A stretch of 13,568 nt of DNA from CAYMKL01 sp964390805 (GCA_964390805.1 CAYMKL010000170.1:1-13568), one strand, 5' to 3'. Numbered from the stretch's first letter, positions 7,595 to 13,568 are shown. Translations and numbers: made by a program. Notes: a model not told the origin generated them from the letters alone.

Positions 7595-8227
7595 ATGTCG
7601 TTGCTAGGTGCTCGAGAGGCTGCGAAGTACTTGAATGTCAGCTTGGCTACCCTGTATAGGATTGAAAGGAATGGGAAGCTGGCGCCTTTTCGCACGCCTG
7701 GTGGGCATCGGCGCTACAGCTTGGCGATATTGAACGAGTACTTGGAGAGGAGTCGGCAACGACATCTGCCAGTCACGCCACCGGTAGAGCGCGTCAAAAA
7801 CATCCAGGTGGGCAAGCTGCCGGATAGTATGGCGAGAATCCTCGTAGTGGACGATGAGCCACATACCACTGAGATGATCATCAAGGCACTCCACGAAGAT
7901 AGCGATGTCTATGAATTCGCTTCTGCCAGCACTTATTATGAGGTCGGCGTTCAAATGATGGCCTTCGCGCCGGACCTCATCGTTCTGGGCATGGTGAGGT
8001 CTGAGACCGATGGAGTAGAGGTCTGCGAGAAGATAAAGAGCGATCCTGAGACAAGGCACATTAAGGTTGTAGGGGTAGTTCGATCTGGAGAGAACGGGGC
8101 AATTCAGGATATGCTTCGCTGCGGGGCTGATGACTGTCTAATCAAACCCCTCCAAATCGAGGAGCTCCAGCGAACGGTGCGATACCTCACCTCAATAAAA
8201 GCGGGAGTCGGCCATGTTTCAAGATAA
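7595..8227 (+). CDS. HTH (MerR/excisionase-type) and degenerate receiver domain protein
   Basis: Probable DNA-binding regulator of 210 residues. Residues about 1-50 form a helix-turn-helix of the excisionase/MerR type (A-A-K-Y-L-N-V-S-L-A-T-L-Y-R, then the wing F-R-T-P-G-G-H-R-R-Y). Residues about 81-200 form a response-regulator receiver fold with the acidic pair Asp86-Asp87 and the Lys in L-I-K-P-L. The phospho-acceptor position is Gly132 (codon GGC at 7988-7990) where Asp is expected, and the Thr/Ser switch position is Val. It is therefore a pseudo-receiver that should not accept phosphate by the usual route. The start is ATG 7595, with AGGAGG at 7585-7590; an in-frame ATG at 7565 lacks such a site. 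The 3' end overlaps the kinase gene by 14 bp, indicating translational coupling. Confidence 0.88.
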   Translation: MSLLGAREAAKYLNVSLATLYRIERNGKLAPFRTPGGHRRYSLAILNEYLERSRQRHLPVTPPVERVKNIQVGKLPDSMARILVVDDEPHTTEMIIKALHEDSDVYEFASASTYYEVGVQMMAFAPDLIVLGMVRSETDGVEVCEKIKSDPETRHIKVVGVVRSGENGAIQDMLRCGADDCLIKPLQIEELQRTVRYLTSIKAGVGHVSR

Positions 8228-10226
8228 TAAACCCATGAGGATCCTACTGATCGAGGACAATCCCGTAGATGCCTATCTGATCCGGGGACTGCTTGCAGAA
8301 GTGGAGGACGCTCCCTTCGACCTGGAGTGCACCGACCGACTCTCGAGTGGGCTGGGTCGCCTGGACGAAGGCGGGATTGATGTGCTTCTATTGGATCTCG
8401 TACTGCCGGACAGCCAGGGGCTTGATACCTTCGTCAAAGCGCACACACATGCGCCAGAGGTACCCATTCTGGTATTGACCTGTCTCGACGACGAATCTCT
8501 GGCCGTACAAGCAGTGCAGAGGGGCGCGCAAGATTACCTGTTCAAGTGGGAGTTTGATGGCCACTTGATGGTGCGCGCCATGAGATATGCCATTGAGCGC
8601 AAGCGAGCAGGAGAGAAGCTCAAAGAGCTTCTGGGAAAGATCGAGCGGGCAAAGCAGGAGTGGGAATCCACAGCCGACTCACTGTCTGACCTCGTTTGCC
8701 TGGTAGATGCCCGGGGGCGCATCATCCGTACAAACCAGACGGTGGAGACCTGGAATCTCGCGCGGGCTGTGGATGTGAGGGGGCGGCAATTCCACGAACT
8801 TCTCCATCCAAGCTGTGCAGATTCTTCTTGCCATCTCGATTCCTTCTGGCAACAAGCATGGGAGGAAGCAATCCAAGGTCGGCTTGCTCAATACGAAACC
8901 TATGACGAGGTCCTGGAACGTTATATCCTCGTCAAGGTTCAACCATGGAAGGATTCGGAGATGGGCGAGTTAGCTGGCTCCACAGTCGTCGTCGTGCAGG
9001 ACATCACCGAACGCAAGCGGGCAGAAGAGGATTTCAAGACACTCCTGAAGCACATTGAGCAGGCGAAACAGGAGTGGGAGTCCACTGCTGATTCGCTATC
9101 CGAGCTTGTTTGCCTGGTAGACGCTGAGGGACGCATCACCAGAGCAAACCGGGTTATGGAGACCTGGAACCTGGGGCGGGTTGTGGATGTAAAGGGGCGG
9201 GAATTCCATGATCTTCTCCACCCTGGTTGCGCCGATTCTTCTTGCCGTCTCGGCTCTTTTTGGAAACAAGCGTGGGAGAAGGCAAGCCGGGGTCAGTCTG
9301 TCCAATACGAAGCCTATGACGAGGTCTTGGAACGTTACGTTCTCGTCCAGATCGAACCACGGAAGGATTGGGGGACGGGGACGGCTGCCGGTTCCACAGT
9401 GGTCGTTGTGCAAGACATCACTAAGCGCAAGCAGGCCGAGGAGGCGCTGAAAGAGTACTCGGAGCGGCTGGAAGAGATGGTAGATGAACGCACCAAAGAG
9501 CTTCGAGACGCCCAAGAGCGCTTGCTTCGCTCGGAGAGGTTGGCCACCATAGGCCAACTCGGAGCCAGTATGGGCCACGAGCTACGCAATCCCCTTGGGA
9601 TCATCAAGAACTCCGCCTACTACCTAACAATGAAGCTGGGCCGTAATGCCGATGAGAAAGTGATAAAACACGTCGGTATCATAGAGAAGGAAATAGCGAG
9701 GTCGAACAAGATCATCAGTGATTTGCTGAATTTTACCCGAGATACGAAGCTTGCTCTACACAAGACCCAAATAAATGCTATAGTCCAAGACGCCCTCTCG
9801 CGTACCCCGGTGCCGAACACAGTAGAAGTGGTCACCAAGTTGGGAGAAGATCTGCCTCCGCTCATGACGGATCCGAGCCAGATAGAACAAGTCTTTATCA
9901 ACATGATCTCGAACGCCGTGCAGGCCATGACTTCTTCGCACTTAGTTGAGGCGCGCGATGGAGGTAGTTTGAAGATCTCCACCAGGGCAGAGCAGGGATT
10001 TGTCGTCGCGGAGTTCCAGGACGATGGCTGTGGGATTTCAGAGGAGAACCTGGGGAAGCTCTTCGAGCCGCTGTTTACCACCAAGACTAAAGGCATCGGT
10101 TTGGGTTTGGCAGTCAGCAAGAGAATCATCGAGGCCCATGGAGGCACCATTGAGGTAAAGAGTGAAGTAGGAAAAGGAACTACCTTCGCTGTCAAATTGC
10201 CAACATCATCCAAGCAGGCCACCTGA
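8214..10226 (+). CDS. REC-PAS-PAS histidine kinase
   Basis: Cytoplasmic two-component sensor kinase of 670 residues with no membrane helix. An N-terminal receiver (about 8-130) keeps Glu14-Asp15, phospho-acceptor Asp61, Thr89 and Lys111. Two PAS domains follow, each with a trailing D-I-T-x-R-K-x-A-E helix; they are a tandem duplication of 138 residues (414-bp period). A coiled-coil linker leads to the HisKA domain with His455 in G-H-E-L-R-N-P-L. The ATPase domain has the N box (Asn567), the G1 box D-D-G-C-G-I (603-608), the F box and G2. All catalytic motifs are intact. Each PAS carries a C-x4-C pair (Cys201/206 and Cys339/344) that could bind a metal or sense redox (inference). ATG 8214 overlaps the upstream gene by 14 bp. 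It precedes cheW by 51 bp. Confidence 0.93.
   Translation: MFQDNKPMRILLIEDNPVDAYLIRGLLAEVEDAPFDLECTDRLSSGLGRLDEGGIDVLLLDLVLPDSQGLDTFVKAHTHAPEVPILVLTCLDDESLAVQAVQRGAQDYLFKWEFDGHLMVRAMRYAIERKRAGEKLKELLGKIERAKQEWESTADSLSDLVCLVDARGRIIRTNQTVETWNLARAVDVRGRQFHELLHPSCADSSCHLDSFWQQAWEEAIQGRLAQYETYDEVLERYILVKVQPWKDSEMGELAGSTVVVVQDITERKRAEEDFKTLLKHIEQAKQEWESTADSLSELVCLVDAEGRITRANRVMETWNLGRVVDVKGREFHDLLHPGCADSSCRLGSFWKQAWEKASRGQSVQYEAYDEVLERYVLVQIEPRKDWGTGTAAGSTVVVVQDITKRKQAEEALKEYSERLEEMVDERTKELRDAQERLLRSERLATIGQLGASMGHELRNPLGIIKNSAYYLTMKLGRNADEKVIKHVGIIEKEIARSNKIISDLLNFTRDTKLALHKTQINAIVQDALSRTPVPNTVEVVTKLGEDLPPLMTDPSQIEQVFINMISNAVQAMTSSHLVEARDGGSLKISTRAEQGFVVAEFQDDGCGISEENLGKLFEPLFTTKTKGIGLGLAVSKRIIEAHGGTIEVKSEVGKGTTFAVKLPTSSKQAT
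8612..9440 (+). repeat. Tandem 414-bp duplication encoding two PAS domains
   Basis: Equivalent codons lie 414 bp apart (for example CAG at 8655 and 9069), giving two copies of about 138 residues. The protein copies share runs such as Q-E-W-E-S-T-A-D-S-L-S, L-V-C-L-V-D-A and G-S-T-V-V-V-V-Q-D-I-T, and look roughly 70% identical by eye. The DNA has also diverged, so the duplication is not brand new. Confidence 0.9.
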
Positions 10227-10277
10227 CCGCTCACGCTCTCCCCGCGATGGGAAGGTTGGAAGGAGCTAAATCACACC

Positions 10278-10775
10278 ATGATTGCTGAAACCACTGTTTC
10301 CTCACTTACCGATCCCGCTCCATCAAAGCCGGTCGGATTCGGAGGGGAAGGCTCTGTCCATCTTGTCAGCTTTCGTTTGGGCAGGCAGCTCTATGCCTTG
10401 CCGCTAGATCACGTGGAGCGCGCTCTGCGCATGGTGTTTGTTACCCCTGTGCCGGAGGCGCCGACTTGGGTGCTTGGAGTGATTGACCTGCACGGTAGCA
10501 TGATCCCGGTGGTAGACCTGCGGCAGCGATTCGGTCAGCCGCCGAAGGAGCCTGCCTTGGATGATCGCCTGCTGGTCGCGCAGGTCTTGGAACAGAGGGT
10601 GGCCTTCATGGTGGACGAAGTGACCGAGGTGCTGGAGGTGCCGGCTCACCAGGTGGAGCCGCCTGGCGATTCCCTTGCACGGGCCAGGCTCTTGGTGGCG
10701 ATGGTCCGACATGACGAGGGGTTGATCCTGGTTCTCGATGTAGCCCGACTGCTGCCGCCGGCAGAGGCGGTATGA
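10278..10775 (+). CDS. cheW: CheW-like scaffold protein (first copy)
   Basis: Coupling protein that links chemoreceptors to the CheA kinase in a signalling array at the membrane. After about 25 variable residues, the 165-residue product has one CheW domain: V-x-F-x-L-G-x-x-x-Y-A-L-P-L at the first strand, then V-L-G-V-I-D-L-H-G-S-M-I-P-V-V-D-L-R, then F-M-V-D-E-V-T-E-V-L. In the conserved N-(L/V)-R-G turn this copy has D-L-H-G, losing the Asn and the Arg that in well-studied CheW proteins contribute to array contacts. AGGAG lies 12 nt before the ATG. It lies 51 bp after the kinase gene and about 39 bp before cheR. In a Wsp-like reading it corresponds to WspB. Confidence 0.93.
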   Translation: MIAETTVSSLTDPAPSKPVGFGGEGSVHLVSFRLGRQLYALPLDHVERALRMVFVTPVPEAPTWVLGVIDLHGSMIPVVDLRQRFGQPPKEPALDDRLLVAQVLEQRVAFMVDEVTEVLEVPAHQVEPPGDSLARARLLVAMVRHDEGLILVLDVARLLPPAEAV

Positions 10776-10780
10776 TGGCG

Positions 10781-10876
10781 GGTTGGATTAGATATTAGAG
10801 GTTAGAGATTGGAGATGGAACAATCCACAATCCACAATCCAATATCCAATGCCCAATACCCAATACCCAACACCGA
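10781..10876 (+). repeat. Heptanucleotide repeat array covering the cheR start
   Basis: Strict 7-bp periodicity. Five TTAGAGA/TTGGAGA-type units occupy 10781-10815, and eight CAATCCA/ATACCCA-type units occupy 10821-10876. The two halves are rough reverse complements of each other (TTGGA against TCCAA) and switch at the start codon, so they could fold together. The right half is translated as the Asn/Pro/Ile-rich N-terminus of CheR. Confidence 0.85.
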
Positions 10877-12455
10877 CTACGAGCGTTTCCGGGATCTGAT
10901 CCTGGCACGCACCGGAATGCTCTTTGGCCCGAGGCGGCACGATGCGCTGTCTAGCGGCGTGTTAGCCGCAGCCGAACGAGCTGGCTGTGATAGCCTGGGA
11001 GAATATCTCCGTCTCTTGCAGGGAGCCAGGACGGACAGCGAGCCGTGGGATGGCCTGATCTGTGCCCTCACTGTGGGCGAAACCTACTTTTTCCGCAACC
11101 CGGCCCACTTCGACGCTCTGCGCCAGCACATCCTGCCCGACCTGATCGCCCGCCACCGGGACGACCGTCGCCTGCGCATCTGGAGCGCCGGCTGCGCCAG
11201 CGGTGAGGAACCATACTCTATAGCCATCCTGCTGCGCCAACTCTTGCCCGACATCACCAATTGGAACTTTCTCATTCTGGCCACGGACATTAACAAGCAA
11301 TCCCTGCAACAGGCTCGCGAAGGCTGCTATCGCGAGTGGTCCTTTCGTCAGACCGACCCGGCCATCCGCGAGCGCTATTTCACCCCGCGGAACGGGCCCT
11401 TCGGCGGAGCTCAGGACAGGATCTTCGAACTCAGCTCCAGGGTGCGGGAGATGGTCACTTTTGCCTATCTGAACCTGGCCGAGGACGCCTACCCTTCCCT
11501 GGCTACCAACACCAACGCCACGGACATGATCTTGTGCCGCAACGTGGCCATCTACTTGCCGGAGGGGGTTACGCGGGAAATAGCCGAGCGGTTCCATCGT
11601 TGCCTGGTGATGGATGGATGGCTCATCGTGGGTGCATCCGAGACGAACAGTATGATCTACGACCAGTTTGCAGTACGCAACTACTCCGGAGCCACTCTCT
11701 ACCAGAAAGTCGCTGAACGAACGGCCGTCCAGCCGCCGCTGATACCAAGGCCATCCCCCCAGCCAACAGTGCGGCCATTTCCCATGACTATGCCCCTTGC
11801 CCCACTCCCTGAATCCCTCGATCTCCCCTTCGACTTCTCCCTTCGACAGACGCAGGACATGGCCCAGGATGCACCCGCCGAAGGGCCACCTCCGCGACCG
11901 AGGGTTGAGCCCTTCGACGGAGTTTACACTGAGCGAGGTCGAAGTGCTCAGGACACGCCTATCGAACCGCCCGCCGATCTCTATCAGGAGGGGCTGGTCC
12001 TGCTGGGACAGGGGCGCTATGAAGAAGCAAGGACTTGTTTCCAGGATTGCATTTCACACGATCCAGATCTTGCCTTAGCCTATTACCAGATGGCGCGGGT
12101 TCATGCCAACAGGGGGCAGTTGGAAGAGGCCCGCTCGTGGTGTCAGCAAGCCATAGAGCGAGACCCGTTGCTGACTGAGGCTCACTACATCCTGGCCCTC
12201 ATTCACCAGGAGGAGGGCACGCTGGACGAGGCCGTCGCCCGGCTCAAGAAGACGCTCTACCTGGACTCTGACTTCGTCCTGGCTCGCTTCAGTCTGGCCA
12301 ACCTCTATCAGCAGATGGGCCGCCAGGGTGAGGCAGCGCGCCACCGGGCGCAGGTTATCCGCCTGGCGGCAAAGATGCCCCTGGACGATGTGGTGCCCGG
12401 CTCCGACGATTTGACTGCTGGACGGCTGTTGACCATGGTGCGGGCAACAATGTGA
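10815..12455 (+). CDS. cheR: CheR-type methyltransferase with C-terminal TPR repeats
   Basis: SAM-dependent methyltransferase that methylates receptor glutamates for adaptation. The N-terminal CheR helical domain contains L-T-V-G-E-T-Y-F-F-R-N. The Rossmann methyltransferase domain contains R-I-W-S-A-G-C-A-S-G-E-E-P-Y-S-I (SAM site), A-T-D-I-N and L-C-R-N-V-A-I-Y-L. A Pro-rich linker of about 80 residues leads to three to four TPR units (roughly the last 150 residues), as in WspC/FrzF-type proteins. The ATG at 10815 is chosen; a TTG at 10809 would add two residues. No clear ribosome binding site is visible because the start lies in the heptamer array. Repeat-derived segments occur at 11397-11420, within the methyltransferase domain, and at 11908-11948, in the linker. 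It lies between two cheW genes. Confidence 0.93.
   Translation: MEQSTIHNPISNAQYPIPNTDYERFRDLILARTGMLFGPRRHDALSSGVLAAAERAGCDSLGEYLRLLQGARTDSEPWDGLICALTVGETYFFRNPAHFDALRQHILPDLIARHRDDRRLRIWSAGCASGEEPYSIAILLRQLLPDITNWNFLILATDINKQSLQQAREGCYREWSFRQTDPAIRERYFTPRNGPFGGAQDRIFELSSRVREMVTFAYLNLAEDAYPSLATNTNATDMILCRNVAIYLPEGVTREIAERFHRCLVMDGWLIVGASETNSMIYDQFAVRNYSGATLYQKVAERTAVQPPLIPRPSPQPTVRPFPMTMPLAPLPESLDLPFDFSLRQTQDMAQDAPAEGPPPRPRVEPFDGVYTERGRSAQDTPIEPPADLYQEGLVLLGQGRYEEARTCFQDCISHDPDLALAYYQMARVHANRGQLEEARSWCQQAIERDPLLTEAHYILALIHQEEGTLDEAVARLKKTLYLDSDFVLARFSLANLYQQMGRQGEAARHRAQVIRLAAKMPLDDVVPGSDDLTAGRLLTMVRATM
11397..11420 (+). repeat. 24-bp dispersed repeat unit inside the CheR methyltransferase domain
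   Basis: It matches 7221-7244 in the AI-2E gene at 22 of 24 positions. Here it is translated in frame as Pro195 to Arg202 (P-F-G-G-A-Q-D-R), in the region before I-F-E-L-S-S-R-V-R, which in CheR proteins is normally a short variable turn. Confidence 0.7.
11908..11948 (+). repeat. Palindromic repeat element in the CheR linker
   Basis: Arms 11908-11918 and 11938-11948 pair at 10 of 11 positions around a 19-nt loop. The core is CTTCGAC paired with GTCGAAG, and GCTCAGGACA follows. It belongs to the same TTCGAC/GCTCAGGACA family as 7178-7262. It is in frame in the low-complexity linker between the methyltransferase and the TPRs. Degenerate fragments lie at about 11825-11890. Confidence 0.75.
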
Positions 12456-12742
12456 TTTCGGATTGCGGAATAACAACCTACCACCCGAGAAGGAGTTGAT
12501 GATGGATAAGGAGGAGATGAAACGCAGAACGAAGCAGTTTTCGCTGCGTGCTATTCGGTTGGTCAATTCATTGCCTAAAGCGCAAACTGCTGGTTGAAGC
12601 TGGAATTGTGCAATCAGAGAAACTGGAATCTTTGATGAAAGAAGCAGATGAGCTTGTGGCTATCACGGTTGCATCTATAAACACTGCAAGAAGAAGAAGC
12701 AAATGATTCGGATTGTGTACTCCGAAATCCGCAATCCGAAAT
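12455..12742. repeat. Perfect 15-bp inverted repeat flanking the four-helix-bundle relic
   Basis: Bases 12455-12469 and 12728-12742 are exact reverse complements over 15 positions. They are built from the ATCCGAA/TTCGGAT heptamer. The left arm begins at the last base of the cheR stop codon. Further heptamer units surround the right arm. Confidence 0.85.
12499..12706 (+). pseudogene. Internally deleted four-helix-bundle (S23/IVP-like) gene
   Basis: A good ribosome binding site (AAGGAG at 12490-12495) precedes two ATGs (12499, 12502). The frame reads K-E-E-M-K-R-R-T-K-Q-F and then R-A-I-R-L-V-N-S-L-P-K, and stops at 12595-12597. A second frame, overlapping from 12584, reads L-L-V-E-A-G-I-V-Q, then L-M-K-E-A-D-E-L-V-A-I-T-V-A-S-I-N-T-A-R-R-R-S-K and stops at 12704-12706. 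These are the first and last helices of the four-helix-bundle family (PF05635, also called 23S rRNA-intervening-sequence protein), normally about 115-125 residues. The middle, about 50 residues, is missing and the junction is out of frame, so I call it a relic. It sits between cheR and the second cheW inside a 15-bp inverted repeat. The family assignment is from recalled motifs. Confidence 0.72.
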
Positions 12743-12761
12743 GGAAAGTGGGGGGCGGGAA

Positions 12762-13316
12762 ATGAAACAATCTGAAATCCGCATTCCGAAATCCGAATTG
12801 GAGAGGCGGGCCCGGGCTCTGGCCCATCTGCTCATCGAAGACGAGGTCGGAGGCGAGACCCTGCACCTGGTGACTTTCTCTTTGGGGGAAGAGCGCTACG
12901 GTGTGGAGATCACCCTGGTGCAAGTGATCCAGCCCCTGGAGAGCCAGACCTGGTCCCTCGTGCCTTGCACCCCGGCCTTCATTGTCGGCGCGGTCAACGT
13001 TCGCGGCCGCATCTACTCCGTGATGGACATCGCCCGCTTCCTGGCGCTGCCACCCCGCCCGCTGTCGGAGACGGCCCACGTTTTACTGGTGCGAAATGGA
13101 GACCGAGGAGCCGAAGGAGAGATGGAGCTGGGCATCTTGACAGACGACCTGCCCCAGGTGATCAACGTTCCCCTGGCGGAGGTGCAGCCAGCGTCAGCCA
13201 CCATCTCCCCCCAGGCGCAAAAGTACGTCCGTGGGGTCACGGCCGACATGCTGGTTATTCTAGACCTGGAGCGGCTGCTTTCGGACCCGGCCATCATAGT
13301 ACGCCAGGAAGCGTAA
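12762..13316 (+). CDS. cheW: CheW-like scaffold protein (second copy)
   Basis: Second chemosensory coupling protein of the cluster, 184 residues from the ATG at 12762. The single CheW domain begins near L-H-L-V-T-F-S-L-G-E-E-R-Y-G-V-E-I. It keeps the canonical turn in I-V-G-A-V-N-V-R-G-R-I-Y-S-V-M-D-I, unlike the first copy, and ends with L-V-I-L-D-L-E-R-L-L. An in-frame ATG at 12741 would add seven residues, but it lies in the heptamer repeat; the next gene shows the same ATGG-plus-purine layout with its true start further down. The first 12 or so residues (S-E-I-R-I-P-K-S-E) are translated heptamer repeat. In a Wsp-like reading it corresponds to WspD. Having two CheW genes around a CheR-TPR suggests an array with two distinct couplers. 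Confidence 0.92.
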   Translation: MKQSEIRIPKSELERRARALAHLLIEDEVGGETLHLVTFSLGEERYGVEITLVQVIQPLESQTWSLVPCTPAFIVGAVNVRGRIYSVMDIARFLALPPRPLSETAHVLLVRNGDRGAEGEMELGILTDDLPQVINVPLAEVQPASATISPQAQKYVRGVTADMLVILDLERLLSDPAIIVRQEA

Positions 13317-13317
13317 C

Positions 13318-13394
13318 GATTTCGGAATGCGGAATGTGGATACTTCGACTAGGCTCAGTACAGGCTGCGGAAGGGAAGCACGCATTCCGAAATC
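13318..13394. repeat. Composite inverted repeat after the second cheW
   Basis: Bases 13318-13331 and 13381-13394 are perfect 14-bp reverse complements of the TTTCGGAATGC type. Between them, at 13343-13363, lies a copy of the TTCGACT/GGCTCAGTACAGG element seen in the AI-2E and cheR genes. One repeat family is nested within arms of another. No gene is visible here. Confidence 0.75.
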
Positions 13395-13403
13395 TGGCCT
13401 TGA

Positions 13404-13489
13404 TCATCGTTTCGGCCACTTGTAGCGCAATTTGCCAAATTGCGTCCTAGCAAGTTACCAACTTGCCCTACACCCGGCCCAAACGATGA
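13404..13489. repeat. 86-bp palindromic element with three-way-junction fold
   Basis: The closing stem pairs 13404-13417 with 13476-13489 (13 of 14 positions). After a 3x3 loop, TGTAG (13421-13425) pairs with CTACA (13468-13472). Inside are two perfect hairpins with 3-nt loops: 13426-13433 with 13437-13444 (8 bp) and 13450-13456 with 13460-13466 (7 bp), joined by 5 nt. It lies between the second cheW and the next gene. No T tract follows. It could be a REP/MITE-type mobile palindrome or a structured RNA; I do not recognise it. Confidence 0.8.
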
Positions 13490-13508
13490 CCGTAGCCGAA
13501 AGTCTCAT

Positions 13509-13524
13509 CCGAAATCCGAAATGG
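13509..13524 (+). repeat. Short ATCCGAA heptamer array before the next gene
   Basis: Two tandem TCCGAAA units followed by TGG, the same arrangement as at 12721-12744 before the second cheW. It sits just upstream of the ribosome binding site of the partial gene at 13540. Confidence 0.7.
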
Positions 13525-13539
13525 AACGGGAGGTGACTT

Positions 13540-13568
13540 ATGGTAACAACAGTAACCGTTGAGTCTGA
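13540..13568 (+). CDS. Start of a downstream gene, truncated by the window edge
   Basis: The ATG at 13540-13542 has GGGAGGT at 13528-13534, 5 nt upstream, the best ribosome binding site in this block. Only nine codons are visible (M-V-T-T-V-T-V-E-S). The product cannot be identified. From the CheW / CheR-TPR / CheW order, an MCP, CheA or CheB would be expected, which is inference only. Confidence 0.55.

Noticed and set aside
8214..8600. Kinase N-terminal receiver suspected to be degenerate like its neighbour
   Set aside because: Asp61, Thr89, Lys111 and the acidic pair are all present; only the residue after the Lys is Trp instead of Pro.
12499..12706. Intact small gene of about 32 codons at 12499-12597
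   Set aside because: The peptide breaks off exactly where the four-helix-bundle family should continue, and the family's last helices follow in another frame, so a deletion relic explains it better.
13404..13489. tRNA gene, because of the multi-arm fold
   Set aside because: There are only two internal hairpins with 3-nt loops, no anticodon loop of 7 nt, no T-loop GTTCRA motif and no CCA end.

Overview
The window looks like a metagenome-derived bacterial scaffold, most likely from the Chloroflexota (Anaerolineae-like). That placement is an inference. It rests on moderate-to-high GC, a secreted Thr/Pro-stalk beta-helix protein, AGGAGG ribosome binding sites, and dispersed palindromic and 7-bp repeats of a kind I associate with environmental Chloroflexota and similar phyla. 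No rRNA, tRNA, CRISPR array or transposase gene was seen.

Layout. (1) Positions 1-2331, minus strand: the 5' part of a large secreted protein with a signal peptide, a long Thr-Pro stalk, a right-handed beta-helix and a PPC-like beta-sandwich carrying a tandem pentapeptide insert. It is cut by the window edge and crossed by a 100-N scaffold gap that looks artefactual. (2) 2332-2691: a divergent promoter region with a nested inverted repeat between two extended -10 promoters. (3) 2692-7354, plus strand: a housekeeping block of rpsO, pnp, signal peptidase I and an AI-2E/PerM-type membrane protein, closed by a clear intrinsic terminator at 7409-7441. (4) 7595 to the end, plus strand: a sensory block. 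It holds a MerR/excisionase-type HTH fused to a receiver domain that has lost its phospho-acceptor Asp, a REC-PAS-PAS-histidine kinase with a recent tandem PAS duplication, then CheW, CheR-TPR, CheW and the first codons of another gene.

The order CheW / CheR-TPR / CheW matches the WspB-WspC-WspD core of Wsp-like chemosensory systems, so the missing downstream genes are probably an MCP, CheA and CheB. The REC-HK and the HTH-pseudoreceiver upstream may belong to the same transcription unit and could supply an input or transcriptional output.

The intergenic DNA is the least ordinary part. Three repeat types occur: heptanucleotide arrays placed at the 5' ends of genes; short TTCGAC/GCTCAGGACAGG elements, some translated inside proteins; and a compact 86-bp palindrome (13404-13489) that folds on paper as a three-way junction with two hairpins. 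Between cheR and the second cheW lies an internally deleted relic of a four-helix-bundle (S23/IVP-like) gene, bracketed by a perfect 15-bp inverted repeat.
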